Numbered from the stretch's first letter, positions 9,273 to 21,064 are shown. The stretch: DNA of 64,000 nt from an uncultured Anaerolineae bacterium (GCA_937922795.1 CALAJK010000090.1:1-64000), one strand, 5' to 3'. Notes: generated from the letters alone by a model not told the origin. Numbers and translations: made by a program.

Positions 9273-10463
9273 TTAAGCGCGCGCCGGCGCTGCGTTCAGC
9301 GTCAGCAGGGCGGCGTAGACCGCTTCCAGGCGGGACGCCGCGGCATCCCAGGTGAAGCGTGCGCGCGCCAGCGCCCGCGCCGCCGCGCCCATCTGCGCTC
9401 GGCGACCCGGGTCGGTCAGCAGCGCTCGCAAGGCGGCAGCCAGCGGCTCAGGCTGGGGTTCGACGATCAGTCCAGCCCCAGCGGCCGCCGCTTCTGGCAA
9501 GTTGCAGCCCGGCGACAGGATCACCGGCAGGCCGGCCGCCAGCGCCTCCAGCGCCGCCATCGGCAGCCCCTCGCCCACGGCGGGCAGCGCCAGCACATCC
9601 GCCGCCGCCAGCGCCGCCAGCCGGTCATCGCCGTCCAGGTAGCCGGTGAGGACGATGCGCGGGTCGGCCAGCGCCGCCAGCAGCGGCCGCGCCCCTTCGT
9701 CCGGCCCGGCGATCACCAGCCGCGCCTCTTGCACGTCCGCCGCTAGGAAGGCGCGCGCCAGCACGTCCGCCCCCTTGCGCGGGTGCAGCCGCCCCAGGAA
9801 CAGGCACACAGGCGCGTCGCCCAAACCCCACCGGGCGCGGAAATCAGCGCCGCCGGCCAGGTTGGCGTATTCTTCGGGGTCGATGCCGTTGGGGACGACG
9901 CTGAAGCCAGCCGGCATGCGCTGCCCGCCGAAGGCCGACCACAGGGCGCGGGCCTCTTCGACCTCGGCGTCGGTCAGGCCGATGATCTGATCGAAGCGCA
10001 GCGCCACAGCCGCGCCGAAGAGGCGATCCCACAGCGCTTTGGCCGTGCCGCGGCCAGTGGCATAGGTCAGCGTGCCGTGCGGCGACAGCACCAGCGGCCG
10101 CCCCAGCCGCCGGGCGGCCGGCGTCACCAGCAGATTTTCGACGGTGCGGAACTCATGGCAGTGGACGATGTCCACCTGCGGCAGTAGGGACTCGGCCAGG
10201 CGTTTCATCCGGTTGGGCGTGGAGAGGTTCGCCCAGCGGCGCAGCCGGGGAAATAGGTTGGGGGCGCGTACCACCCGCACGCCGTCGCGCCATTCGTCGG
10301 GCGGTTCGTCGCAGCGCGCGTCCAGGCTGAGCGCATCGGTCGTCAAGACCGTGACCGCGTGCCCGCGCCGCGCCAGCGCCCGCGCCATCCCCTCCACCGA
10401 CCGCACCACGCCGCCGAAGGCATAGGCCGGGGCGTAATAGGGCGCCAGATGTAGGATGCGCAT
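9273..10463 (-). CDS. Glycosyltransferase family 4
   Basis: YYAPAYAFGGVVRSVEGMARALARRGHAVTVLT...FLGRLHPRKGADVLARAF...ALPAVGEGLPMAALEALAAGLPVI. Confidence 0.92.
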   Translation of the reverse strand: MRILHLAPYYAPAYAFGGVVRSVEGMARALARRGHAVTVLTTDALSLDARCDEPPDEWRDGVRVVRAPNLFPRLRRWANLSTPNRMKRLAESLLPQVDIVHCHEFRTVENLLVTPAARRLGRPLVLSPHGTLTYATGRGTAKALWDRLFGAAVALRFDQIIGLTDAEVEEARALWSAFGGQRMPAGFSVVPNGIDPEEYANLAGGADFRARWGLGDAPVCLFLGRLHPRKGADVLARAFLAADVQEARLVIAGPDEGARPLLAALADPRIVLTGYLDGDDRLAALAAADVLALPAVGEGLPMAALEALAAGLPVILSPGCNLPEAAAAGAGLIVEPQPEPLAAALRALLTDPGRRAQMGAAARALARARFTWDAAASRLEAVYAALLTLNAAPARA

Positions 10464-10468
10464 GACGG

Positions 10469-11524
10469 CTAGCCGCCGGCAGTGCCCTGCAGCCGGTCGC
10501 GCGCCTCGCGGGCGGGAGCGAAATTCTTATTATTCTCCAGCGCTGCTAAGTAGTTAGCCAGCGCCCGATCGCGGTCGCCGAGCTTCTCGCGGGCGATGCC
10601 GGCGTAGTAGTACGTCTCCTCGATGTACTGCGACGTGCCCGGCTCATTCAGCAGCACCCGCGCCAAGTCGAGCACATCCTGATAGCGACCAACCGCGTTA
10701 TAAGCCTCATACGGCCCGAACTGATACCACATCATCCGCCAGGGCAGCCCGACCGCCCGCGCCTGGTCATAAGCCACCGCGGCGTACTCATACGCCTTGG
10801 GGTCGTAGCCGGCCAGCGCCACGTAATTGGTGCCCAGATTGAACCAGGCGAAAGCGTCGTTGGGGTTGGCCAGCGCCCGCTGGCGGTTGATCTCCAGCGC
10901 GTGCAGCGCGTTCTGGATGACATCCGCCTGGTCGCCCAGCAGCGCCAGCACCTCGGCCTCGCGCGAGAAATCGTACAGGACGATGTAGGTGTTGTTGAAG
11001 TGATGCCAGAACTGTTCGATATGCGCGTAGCTGTAAGGCTGGTTGGGGCCCAAGTAGCTGTCCTGCGTCAAGAACTGCTGCGCCGCGTCGTCGTAGCCCA
11101 TCACCAGCAGATAATGCCCCATCCAGCCCAGGCGCTGCGGTTCAGGATCGTAGCCAGCCTCGATGATGACCGGGAAATTGTTCGCGATCAGCGTCTTCAA
11201 CAGTGTCAGATCGCCGCCGGCGCGCACCAGCGCCCGCGTCGTGCCGGGGAGCTGGGTATTCACATACTCGACCATCTGCCAGGGGGTGACGTTGCCATCT
11301 TCCGGGTTGGGTTTCAACCAGCTAGCGGCCGGCCGCTGGTCGGCGGCCACGCCGAAATAGGTCAAGCCCATCGTCAGGGTGGCCGGGCCGCAGTTGTTCC
11401 ACATCTGCGGGATGTGTTTGAAGCCGGTCATCTGGTAGGCCGGCGGCAGCGCTGGCGCGCCCTGGCCGAAAGCCGCCGCTGGGAACAGCAGCAGCGCGAG
11501 GAGTAGAACGCCAATCCTGAACAT
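10469..11524 (-). CDS. Secreted C39-like cysteine peptidase domain fused to TPR region
   Basis: Signal peptide; FKHIPQMWNNCGPATLTMGLTYFG, GHYLLVMGYDD; C-terminal TPR-like repeats. Confidence 0.85.
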   Translation of the reverse strand: MFRIGVLLLALLLFPAAAFGQGAPALPPAYQMTGFKHIPQMWNNCGPATLTMGLTYFGVAADQRPAASWLKPNPEDGNVTPWQMVEYVNTQLPGTTRALVRAGGDLTLLKTLIANNFPVIIEAGYDPEPQRLGWMGHYLLVMGYDDAAQQFLTQDSYLGPNQPYSYAHIEQFWHHFNNTYIVLYDFSREAEVLALLGDQADVIQNALHALEINRQRALANPNDAFAWFNLGTNYVALAGYDPKAYEYAAVAYDQARAVGLPWRMMWYQFGPYEAYNAVGRYQDVLDLARVLLNEPGTSQYIEETYYYAGIAREKLGDRDRALANYLAALENNKNFAPAREARDRLQGTAGG

Positions 11525-11670
11525 CGCATCATCTCAACGTAGGCTAGCAGTAGTGTGCATTATACATCGCGCCCACGGGCTGCCAACCCGCCGTCCAGAC
11601 GGCGGCTAGCCCACGTTGGCCATACTGCCGACGCTGTTCCCAAGCGCCTGCTAGCATAGGTCAGAATCAA

Positions 11671-11736
11671 CACCGGGGCGCGGGCTGCCGCGTCCCCGGT
11701 GCGGGTGTTTTAGGGCGCTCGCCCAATTGGCGAGCG
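11671..11736 (-). terminator. Tandem hairpins downstream of groEL
   Basis: CGCTCGCC-N5-GGCGAGCG (11716-11736) and CACCGGGG(C)GCG...CGC(G)TCCCCGGTG (11671-11701). Confidence 0.6.
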
Positions 11737-11757
11737 TTCGGCTAACCAGCCGCCGGT

Positions 11758-13757
<2,000 letters not shown>

Positions 13758-13827
13758 GCTGCACTTCCTCCAGTTTGGACACAAACGGATCGTGTTAAGG
13801 GTTGGTTGATTGACCAGATACGAATTT

Positions 13828-13853
13828 TTAGCACTCAACCGTAAGAGTGCTAA
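13828..13853. promoter_or_regulatory. CIRCE element (HrcA operator) upstream of groES
   Basis: TTAGCACTC-AACCGTAA-GAGTGCTAA; arms perfect, spacer 8 nt rather than canonical 9. Confidence 0.93.
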
Positions 13854-13865
13854 TTCTATGACCAC

Positions 13866-13894
13866 AGTCTAGCAAAAGTGACAGGGTTCGTCAA
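13866..13894 (-). promoter_or_regulatory. Sigma70/A-type promoter of groES-groEL
   Basis: On minus strand: TTGACG-N17-TAGACT preceded by TG (extended -10), immediately upstream of CIRCE. Confidence 0.75.
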
Positions 13895-13902
13895 GAGGTT
13901 TT

Positions 13903-13929
13903 CTAGCAAACACCCCAGGAGAGTGCTAA
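13903..13929. promoter_or_regulatory. Second, half-degenerate CIRCE-like element upstream of the groES -35
   Basis: CTAGCAAAC-N9-GAGTGCTAA; right arm perfect, left arm 6/9 matches. Confidence 0.5.
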
Positions 13930-13970
13930 CCAGCGCTTTCGCTCTGCCCCGCGCCGGTCGAGGACGCTGG

Positions 13971-15623
13971 TCAGCCGGCGGCGGGCTTGATATACACCGA
14001 GTCTAGAATCTGCTGAAACGTGGGTACGAAGAGGTTACCGGCGGCGTCAGCCGAATACACTTCCAGCACCGCCAGGTAAGGCGGACGCCGCAGGTAGAAG
14101 ACGTCTACCTGGCCGTTTGGAAACGGCGGCTGCTCGGCGCCGAGCAGCCGGTAGCTCTCCCGTCGGGTGCCGTCGGGCGCGGTGGCGGCGTCAATCGGCT
14201 GGTACAGGCCGGCGGGTTCGTAATACTGCTGCCGGTACCGCGCCGCTGCCGCCGTATAGCGGTCGTCGGTGGAGACATCGGCTTCGACCAGCGCCAGCGA
14301 GACATACGCCTGGAGATTGGTGTCCTGCCAGACGTGGATCTGCCGCGCGGCGTCCGATCGGTCGTAGAATCCCTGCGGCGGAATCCACACGCGGGGGATG
14401 GCGATGCTGTAGGTTTCCGTCTGGACGAGCTGAGCGCTGGCGAACGGCGTGGGCGAACCGAGCGCCTGCGGCACGAGCGTGACGGGCGCTTCACGCGGGA
14501 GCAAATTGGGCGCCGCCACCGCCGCCGCCGCGACCAGCGCCGCCGCGACCACCAGCCCGCCGATGATGAGCGGCAGCCGCGACCGGCGCGGCGCAGCCGC
14601 CGGCGGATAGGGCATCGGCTGGCCAGCCGCCGGATAGGACGGGGGCGGCGTCTGATACGACGGATGAGGGACCGGGGTGGGCGGCGGCGTCTGGTAAGGC
14701 GGATAGAGCGTGGGCGGGGCAGCCCGCCCCGCAGCGCCGACATCCGTGATGATCGTCGGCGTGTCCTCGGCCGGAGCGCCCGCCCGCCGCAGGCCGCGCA
14801 GCGCCTCGCTGAACTCGCGCGCCATATCGCCCGCCGAGCTGTAGCGCTGCCCCGGGTCTTTGGCGGTGGCTTTGAAGATCACCTGCTCCACTTCGGGCGG
14901 CACGTTCGGGCGGAAGGCTGAGATCGGCGGCATCGGCTCATTGATGTGCTTGAGCAGCAGCGCCATCGGCGTCTCGGCCTGATACGGTTCGCGCCCGGTG
15001 ATCAGCTCAAACAGCACCACACCCAGCGCGTAGATGTCTGAGCGCGCATCGAGCGGCAGGCCGTTGGCCTGTTCAGGGCTCATATAGGCCGGCGTGCCGA
15101 TGATGGCGCTGCCGGTGAGGTTGCTGCCCAAGACGCGGGCGATGCCGAAATCTGACAGATAGGCGTTGCCGACTTCGTCCAGCATGATATTGCCCGGCTT
15201 GATGTCCCGGTGGATGATGCCCTGACGATGCGCGTAATCGAGCGCCTGCGCCACCTGGGTGAAAGGGCGATCGAGATCTTCCAGGCGGGGCTGGCCGCGG
15301 CGGATGAGCTGCGCCATGCTGCCGCCGGCCAGATACCGCATCGCGATATACGGCATGTCTTCGGCTTTGCCGTAGTCGTAGATCGGCAGAATATGGGGAT
15401 GCTCCAGGTGCGCGATCACATCCACTTCGCGCTCAAAACGTTCGAAAAAGCCGGGATCGTGCAGCAGATGGCGCGGCAGCACTTTGACCGCCACGATGCG
15501 GTTGATCGAAAGCTGGCGCGCGCGATACACTGTGGCCATGCCGCCCCGACCGATCTCCTCCAGGATCTCGTACTGACCGAGCGTCTTGCCGATCAGATCG
15601 TCTTTGGATTTGCTCTCGCTCAT
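13971..15623 (-). CDS. Membrane Ser/Thr protein kinase with Pro-rich linker, TM helix and extracytoplasmic domain
   Basis: LGQYEILEEIGRGGMATVYRA, IIHRDIKPGNIML, LSDFGIARVLG; linker rich in YQTPPP; TM LPLIIGGLVVAAALVAAAAVA. Confidence 0.95.
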   Translation of the reverse strand: MSESKSKDDLIGKTLGQYEILEEIGRGGMATVYRARQLSINRIVAVKVLPRHLLHDPGFFERFEREVDVIAHLEHPHILPIYDYGKAEDMPYIAMRYLAGGSMAQLIRRGQPRLEDLDRPFTQVAQALDYAHRQGIIHRDIKPGNIMLDEVGNAYLSDFGIARVLGSNLTGSAIIGTPAYMSPEQANGLPLDARSDIYALGVVLFELITGREPYQAETPMALLLKHINEPMPPISAFRPNVPPEVEQVIFKATAKDPGQRYSSAGDMAREFSEALRGLRRAGAPAEDTPTIITDVGAAGRAAPPTLYPPYQTPPPTPVPHPSYQTPPPSYPAAGQPMPYPPAAAPRRSRLPLIIGGLVVAAALVAAAAVAAPNLLPREAPVTLVPQALGSPTPFASAQLVQTETYSIAIPRVWIPPQGFYDRSDAARQIHVWQDTNLQAYVSLALVEADVSTDDRYTAAAARYRQQYYEPAGLYQPIDAATAPDGTRRESYRLLGAEQPPFPNGQVDVFYLRRPPYLAVLEVYSADAAGNLFVPTFQQILDSVYIKPAAG

Positions 15624-15904
15624 CGCGCCCTCGATGCCTCTCGCAAAACAGCCTGTCGGGTTGTGGACTGGCCTCTACCTGTAGTCTACGCCAGCCGCCC
15701 TGCGGCGGCAAGGGAACAGGGCGCGCCGCGCCGCATCTTGCGCTGCCGCGCAGGCTTATGGTAAACTCGCGTCATCTAAATTGTCATCATAATGACCACA
15801 CGCTCAGGTTGGGTCGGCGACGGTTTGTCAGTGTGGCCGTATAGTGAGTAAACCAGACCGCTCTGATACGTACATTGCAGACGGCACTTGCTTAACGGGG
15901 GAAT

Positions 15905-15949
15905 ATGCCGGGGTTAAGGTCTCGTTCAACTTACCTTAACCGCCGGTAT
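15905..15949 (+). promoter_or_regulatory. Strong stem-loop in the leader of the CNNM/CorC-type gene
   Basis: ATGCCGG-GGTTAAGGT-N12-ACCTTAACC-G-CCGGTAT, about 16 bp stem with a single bulge, followed by TTTTAAA. Confidence 0.6.
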
Positions 15950-15992
15950 TTTAAATTCCAGGGCGGTCTGACGGGACGGAGGAAAAAGAGCT

Positions 15993-17321
15993 TTGGAAGA
16001 GGGCGGTTTATCAGGCCTAGCGACCCTGGCGCTGTTGATCACGCTGCACGCTTTGATCGCGCTGGCTTATGCAGCGCTGACCAACAGCCGCGAGACTCAT
16101 CTGCGTGAACTGACAGAAAACGAAAGCGCCGTCTCCCCACGCCTGCACATCACCTATCAGATCAGCCTCATCATCTTGCAGTTCAGCATCGCGGCGCTCA
16201 CGGCTTCATCGCTGGCGCAGCCGGTGATCACGGCGCTCGACGACACTGATCCGGCCACCGCCCGGATGCTGGCGTATGTCATCGTGCTGGCGCCGACGGC
16301 GTTGGTAACGTTCGTGTTAGGGCTGCTGGTGCCGGAGGCCGTGGGCAGCGCCCGCGCCGACCGCATCGCCCCCTGGGCATTGTATCCGATGCGGCTGTTG
16401 ATCTTCGCGCTCAATCCGCTGGCCCAGTTGATGCTCGCCATCAGCCGGCTGCTGGCGTCTGCCTTCGGCAGCAGCAGCATGGTGAACGTGTTCACCGAAG
16501 AAGAGATCATGACCCTGCTGGACGCCGGCCAGAAAGAAGGCACGATCGAGAACGAAGAGAAAGAGATGATCTTCTCAGTGCTGCAGCTTGACGACACGCT
16601 GGCGCGCGAAGTGATGGTGCCGCGGATTGACATCGTCGCGGTGGATATTGAGACGCCGCTGCACGAGGCGCTGCAGGTGTTCATCGAAAGTGGCCACTCG
16701 CGCATCCCCGTCTACGAGGACAACATCGACAACATCAAAGGGCTGCTCTACGCCAAGGATATGCTGGCGCTGCTGAAGACCGGCGAATCCAAGCCGATCA
16801 GCGAGGTCATGCGCAAAGCGTTCTTCGTGCCGGAGAGCAAGCGCTGCGACGTGCTCCTCAAAGAGCTGCAGACCAGCAAGATCCATATGGCGGTGGTGGT
16901 GGACGAATACGGCGGCACCGCCGGCCTGGTGACGATTGAAGACTTGATCGAGGAGATCGTCGGCGACATTCAGGACGAGTACGATATTCACGAAGAGGCC
17001 GATTACATCCAGGAAGGGCCGGACACCTACCTGGTGGATGCCAGCATGAACCTGGATGACTTCAATGAGCTGCTCAACGTGGAACTGCCGACCGACGAAA
17101 GCGACACGTTGGGCGGCTTCCTCTTCACCACGCTCGGCCACGTCCCGGAAGCGGGCGAAACCCTGGAGCACCTGAACCTGACGCTGAAGATCGAAGCGAT
17201 CGAGGGGCGGCGCATCCGCAAAGTGCGCGTCACCCGCCGCGCCCCAGCCGCTGACGCCGACGGCGAATCGCCATCCGAGACCGACGGCAGCAGAGTGCAG
17301 CCCCAAACAGTGACAGACTGA
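15993..17321 (+). CDS. CNNM/CorC-HlyC family transporter (DUF21 + tandem CBS + CorC_HlyC)
   Basis: TTG start; LNPLAQLMLAISRLLA, FTEEEIMTLLDAGQKEGTIENEEKEMIFSVLQLDDTLAREVMVPRIDIVAVD, VVVDEYGGTAGLVTIEDLIEEIVGDIQDEYD. Confidence 0.95.
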   Translation: MEEGGLSGLATLALLITLHALIALAYAALTNSRETHLRELTENESAVSPRLHITYQISLIILQFSIAALTASSLAQPVITALDDTDPATARMLAYVIVLAPTALVTFVLGLLVPEAVGSARADRIAPWALYPMRLLIFALNPLAQLMLAISRLLASAFGSSSMVNVFTEEEIMTLLDAGQKEGTIENEEKEMIFSVLQLDDTLAREVMVPRIDIVAVDIETPLHEALQVFIESGHSRIPVYEDNIDNIKGLLYAKDMLALLKTGESKPISEVMRKAFFVPESKRCDVLLKELQTSKIHMAVVVDEYGGTAGLVTIEDLIEEIVGDIQDEYDIHEEADYIQEGPDTYLVDASMNLDDFNELLNVELPTDESDTLGGFLFTTLGHVPEAGETLEHLNLTLKIEAIEGRRIRKVRVTRRAPAADADGESPSETDGSRVQPQTVTD

Positions 17322-17325
17322 CCTG

Positions 17326-17739
17326 ATGACCATCCCCGAACCCGCTGACCCTGCCCTGCGGTCGATGATCGAACAGGCCATCGCCGCCGCCGGACGCGCT
17401 TACATCCCATATTCACATTATCCGGTAGGCGCTGCGCTGCGGACGACGAGCGGCGCGGTCTTCACCGGCTGCAATGTGGAGAACGCCGCCTTTCCGGCCA
17501 CCATCTGCGCCGAGCGCACCGCTTTGGTCAAGGCGGTCAGCGAAGGCCAGCGCGATTTCGATCTGCTGGTCGTGGCCACCCGCAATGGGGGATCGCCGTG
17601 CGGTATGTGTCGTCAGATGCTGTACGAGTTTGCGCCCGCGCTGCGCGTCGTGATCGCTGACCTGAATGGACGCATCCATGCGGAACTGCGGCTGAGCGAG
17701 CTGCTGCCGCGCGGGTTCGGGCCGCATGGACTGGAGTGA
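17326..17739 (+). CDS. cdd: Cytidine deaminase
   Basis: YSHYPVGAALRTTSGAVFTGCNVENAAFPATICAERTAL...PCGMCRQMLYEF. Confidence 0.97.
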   Translation: MTIPEPADPALRSMIEQAIAAAGRAYIPYSHYPVGAALRTTSGAVFTGCNVENAAFPATICAERTALVKAVSEGQRDFDLLVVATRNGGSPCGMCRQMLYEFAPALRVVIADLNGRIHAELRLSELLPRGFGPHGLE

Positions 17740-17741
17740 CT

Positions 17742-18506
17742 ATGCCCCGCCCGGAGCGCGCTTTCCGCACCCCGGCGATCATCCTCAAACGGCGCGATTT
17801 CGGCGAGGCGGATCGCCTGCTGACCATCCTCACGCCGCAGCACGGCAAACGCGACGTGATCGCCAAAGGGGCCCGTAAACCGACCAGCCACAAGACCGGC
17901 CACGTGGAACTGTTCACGCGTTCCGACCTGCTGCTGCACAAAGGGCGCGATCTGGACATCGTCGTGCAGGCCGAGATGACCGAACCGTATCTGGCGCTGC
18001 GGGAAGACCTGGGGCGCGGCGCATATGCCAGCTACGCCGCTGAACTGCTCGACCGTTTCACCGCGTCGGGCGACGACCTGCCCGGCCTGTTCATGCTGCT
18101 GGACGAGACGCTGGCGCGCCTGTGCGTCGATCCTGACCCCCGCTTGGCCGTCCGGTACTATGAGCTTCATCTGCTCGACCTGGTCGGTTTCCGGCCAGAA
18201 CTCATCGAATGCGTCATCAGCCGCGAACCAGTGCAGCCGCAGGATCAGTTCTTCAGCTTCGCCCTGGGGGGCGTTGTCTCCCCAGCATATGCCCACGCCC
18301 ATCGGGGCGCGGCCGTCGTGCCGATCTCCATGCTGGCGCTCAAACTGCTGCGCCACATGCAGCGCAGCCCGTACAGTCAGGTGCGCTCGCTGACGATCGC
18401 GCCCGCGCTCCATGACGAAGCCGAACGCATCCTGCTGGGCTACATCACCTTCACGCTGGAGCGCCAGCTCCAGAGCGTTGAGTTCATCCGTCGTATTCGC
18501 CGCTGA
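17742..18506 (+). CDS. recO: DNA repair protein RecO
   Basis: RTPAIILKRRDFGEADRLLTILTPQHGKRDVIAKGARKPTSHKTGHVELFT. Confidence 0.93.
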   Translation: MPRPERAFRTPAIILKRRDFGEADRLLTILTPQHGKRDVIAKGARKPTSHKTGHVELFTRSDLLLHKGRDLDIVVQAEMTEPYLALREDLGRGAYASYAAELLDRFTASGDDLPGLFMLLDETLARLCVDPDPRLAVRYYELHLLDLVGFRPELIECVISREPVQPQDQFFSFALGGVVSPAYAHAHRGAAVVPISMLALKLLRHMQRSPYSQVRSLTIAPALHDEAERILLGYITFTLERQLQSVEFIRRIRR

Positions 18507-18566
18507 AGCGGATGTGGTATCATCATTGGCGGGGCAGAACACATCAGCCAGTGGAGGCTGCAACCT

Positions 18567-20420
18567 GTGCTTGAGCGCGATGCGCTCGATACCCGCTTAC
18601 TCGCCGGCGACCCCGTCCCGGCCGAGGCGATCAAAGCCGCACTGACCGGCGATTCGCCGCCGCAGGGCGAACTGCGGTATTTGTACGTCGAACGGCTGCT
18701 GCAGCACGCGCTCGAAACGCGCGACGCCGAGGCGTCTCGACTGGCGGCGAGCCTGATGGACGCCGATCCCGCGCTGGATGAGCGGCTGTGGCGGCAGCTA
18801 AACGACAGGCTGTATACCCAACCCGATGCGGTGTACGCTTTCGTGCGCGCCCGGCTGGCCGACGGCCCGACGCCGGTGTGGACACAGCGCCTCAAACTGG
18901 CCGCGCTTGCCTCGCTGCGCGTGGCCATCAACGACGGCGATGGCGATACCATCCGCGACTGGCTGACGCTGATCGCCCGCGAACCAGCGGCGTATGAGCT
19001 GAACGATGTGCTGTACTACGGCATCTTGGCAGCGCAGGAACGCGCGCGCACAGACGGCGAACTAGGCCGCCATCTGGTGGTGCTGGCGGCCAAACGCGCT
19101 CCGGCGCTAGTGCATGATCTGCTGGACGATCCGCAGCTGCTGGCGCAGCTTCCGGACAACTTCGGGCATGTGCTGCGCGATTTCGACGGCGACGCGCTTC
19201 AACTGCTCCAGAACCGCGGCCCAGAGCTGTTCCTGACGGCGTTGGGACGCGCGGCGCGGGCCGGCGCGGGCGGCCTGTTCACGCCGGCGGTGGTGAAGCA
19301 GACGTCGGAATGGGCGCTCAGCGGCGTTGTGTTCCCGTCGCTGCCGCCTGATGACCAACCCGAAGCGATCCTTGCGACCTGGCTGAACCTGGGCGCGGCC
19401 AGCCTCAGCGCCGAGGCGCGCGAGACGCTGCTGAACCTATTGGTGGCGGCGCGTCGCGATGACCAGACCGCCCGTCTGCTGCAGGCCAACGGCGACCCAG
19501 CGCTGCTCGCGAGCCTGCCGGCGGCGCTGCGCGGCAGCCGCCGCCCGCTCAGCGAGCGTCTCGACCTGATAGGACGCTTACTCAACACGAGCGACGTCTC
19601 GCCTCAGCAGGCCCTCAACCTGTATCTGGCCTGCTTGGAAGATCACGCCAATCCGGCGGAGGCTCAGCCGGCGCTTCCGCCGCTGGTGCGGCTGCTGCAG
19701 CAGCACCCCACGCTGACCGCGCCCTCGGCCACGCTGTGGCTGCTGCTGGCGGCGGCGGCGGAAAGCCGCGACGAGGGAGCCGCCAAGACGATCATCCGGC
19801 GGCTGCTGGCCGAACTCGAAACGCAGCCGGAAGAAGACCAACTGATCGCACAACTGAAACGGCTCTACAGCGCGGCCAGTTGGAGCGAGCCGCTCCGGCA
19901 ACAGGTTTTGAACTGGTGGCGCGGGTTTGTGCGCGGGCAGCCGACGGCCTGGTTGAGCCGTCTAGACAAAGCGCTGGAGGGCAAACGCAGCCTGGAGGCC
20001 GAACGGGGCGTCGTGCAAACCCTGCTGGCAGCGCGCCGGCTGTTGGGGCAACAGCCGCTGAGCGAGTTCGCTCAGCTCGTGAGCACCGCTTTCACTGCGC
20101 TGGGGATGCTGGCTGAGGCCTTTGAGCCGCGGCGGCTGGCATCGTTCGATGCCGAGACGATGAAAACCGAGCTGGGCGCGCGCGCCGGCGAGCTGTCGCC
20201 GCAGCAGCGGCAGGTTCTCAGCAGCAATCTGAAAGAGCTGGCGCAGTTGATCGCGGCGTTGGGCGACAGCCGCACCCGCGCTGTGCTCATCCGGCGCGGC
20301 GAAGATCTCGACCGCGCCCTCATGTCCGGCGAGCAGCCGCCGCACAGCGCGGTCGACGCCATGAAGTGGCTAGCCGGCTACTGGGGCGGCCTGCAGACCG
20401 ACGCCGCTGAAGATCAGTGA
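18567..20420 (+). CDS. Large alpha-helical (HEAT/solenoid-like) protein of unknown function
   Basis: 617 aa, Ala/Leu-rich helical sequence downstream of recO; no recognised motif. Confidence 0.7.
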   Translation: MLERDALDTRLLAGDPVPAEAIKAALTGDSPPQGELRYLYVERLLQHALETRDAEASRLAASLMDADPALDERLWRQLNDRLYTQPDAVYAFVRARLADGPTPVWTQRLKLAALASLRVAINDGDGDTIRDWLTLIAREPAAYELNDVLYYGILAAQERARTDGELGRHLVVLAAKRAPALVHDLLDDPQLLAQLPDNFGHVLRDFDGDALQLLQNRGPELFLTALGRAARAGAGGLFTPAVVKQTSEWALSGVVFPSLPPDDQPEAILATWLNLGAASLSAEARETLLNLLVAARRDDQTARLLQANGDPALLASLPAALRGSRRPLSERLDLIGRLLNTSDVSPQQALNLYLACLEDHANPAEAQPALPPLVRLLQQHPTLTAPSATLWLLLAAAAESRDEGAAKTIIRRLLAELETQPEEDQLIAQLKRLYSAASWSEPLRQQVLNWWRGFVRGQPTAWLSRLDKALEGKRSLEAERGVVQTLLAARRLLGQQPLSEFAQLVSTAFTALGMLAEAFEPRRLASFDAETMKTELGARAGELSPQQRQVLSSNLKELAQLIAALGDSRTRAVLIRRGEDLDRALMSGEQPPHSAVDAMKWLAGYWGGLQTDAAEDQ

Positions 20421-20434
20421 CCTGATGACTGGCG

Positions 20435-21001
20435 CTACCGCGGCAGTTCCTCCGGCGGAATGTCGCGCAGACGGCGGTTCTGCTGGTCGCGCGGGGACAG
20501 CAGCGGCTGGGTCACCCCCCACGGCAGCGCAATATCAGGGTCATCCCAGGCGACGCCGCGTTCGTCTTGGCCACCATCGTAATAATTGTTGACCATGTAC
20601 ATCAGGGTGGCGTCGGTCAGCGCTACGAAGCCGTGCGCTACGCCGACCGGGATGAAGACGCCGGTGTTGTTGGCCTCGCCGATCTCGATGACCTGGACGG
20701 CCTTATACGTGGGCGAGGACGGGCGCAGATCGACCATGCCGGCGCGGATGACGCCCCGCGGCACGTACCAGTAGTCTACCTGGTACAGGTGATAGTGTAG
20801 GCCGCGCAGCACGCCGGGTTTGCTGTCCGACCGGTTGCTCTGGATTTTGTCCCAGTTGACCCAGGGAAACCATTCCCGGCGAAACGTCTCCATGAAGCGC
20901 CCGCGCTCATCTTCGAAGACGCGGATCGGAACCATATAAACGCCTTCGATGATGGACGAAGGTTCAGCCGGCGAGACGATTTGGCGCGCAGATTGTGCCA
21001 T
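20435..21001 (-). CDS. dTDP-4-dehydrorhamnose 3,5-epimerase-like cupin
   Basis: FMETFRREWFPWVNWDKIQSNRSDSKPGVLRGLHYHLYQVDYWYVPRGVIRAGMVDLR...VFIPVGVAHGFVALTDATLMYMVNNYYD. Confidence 0.88.
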   Translation of the reverse strand: MAQSARQIVSPAEPSSIIEGVYMVPIRVFEDERGRFMETFRREWFPWVNWDKIQSNRSDSKPGVLRGLHYHLYQVDYWYVPRGVIRAGMVDLRPSSPTYKAVQVIEIGEANNTGVFIPVGVAHGFVALTDATLMYMVNNYYDGGQDERGVAWDDPDIALPWGVTQPLLSPRDQQNRRLRDIPPEELPR

Positions 21002-21064
21002 ACGATGCTTTCCCCCGATTAGCCGCAGCGATCGCGCCAGTACAGCGCGCGCTGGATCGTTCCC

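Noticed and set aside
14620-14715. Repeated sequence in the kinase gene that could look like a short repeat array
   Set aside because: Encodes the Pro-rich YQTPPP linker of the Ser/Thr kinase; in-frame low complexity, not CRISPR or mobile DNA.
15905-16108. 67-aa ORF over the CNNM leader
   Set aside because: Overlaps the strong hairpin and the real gene start in another frame; not protein-like.
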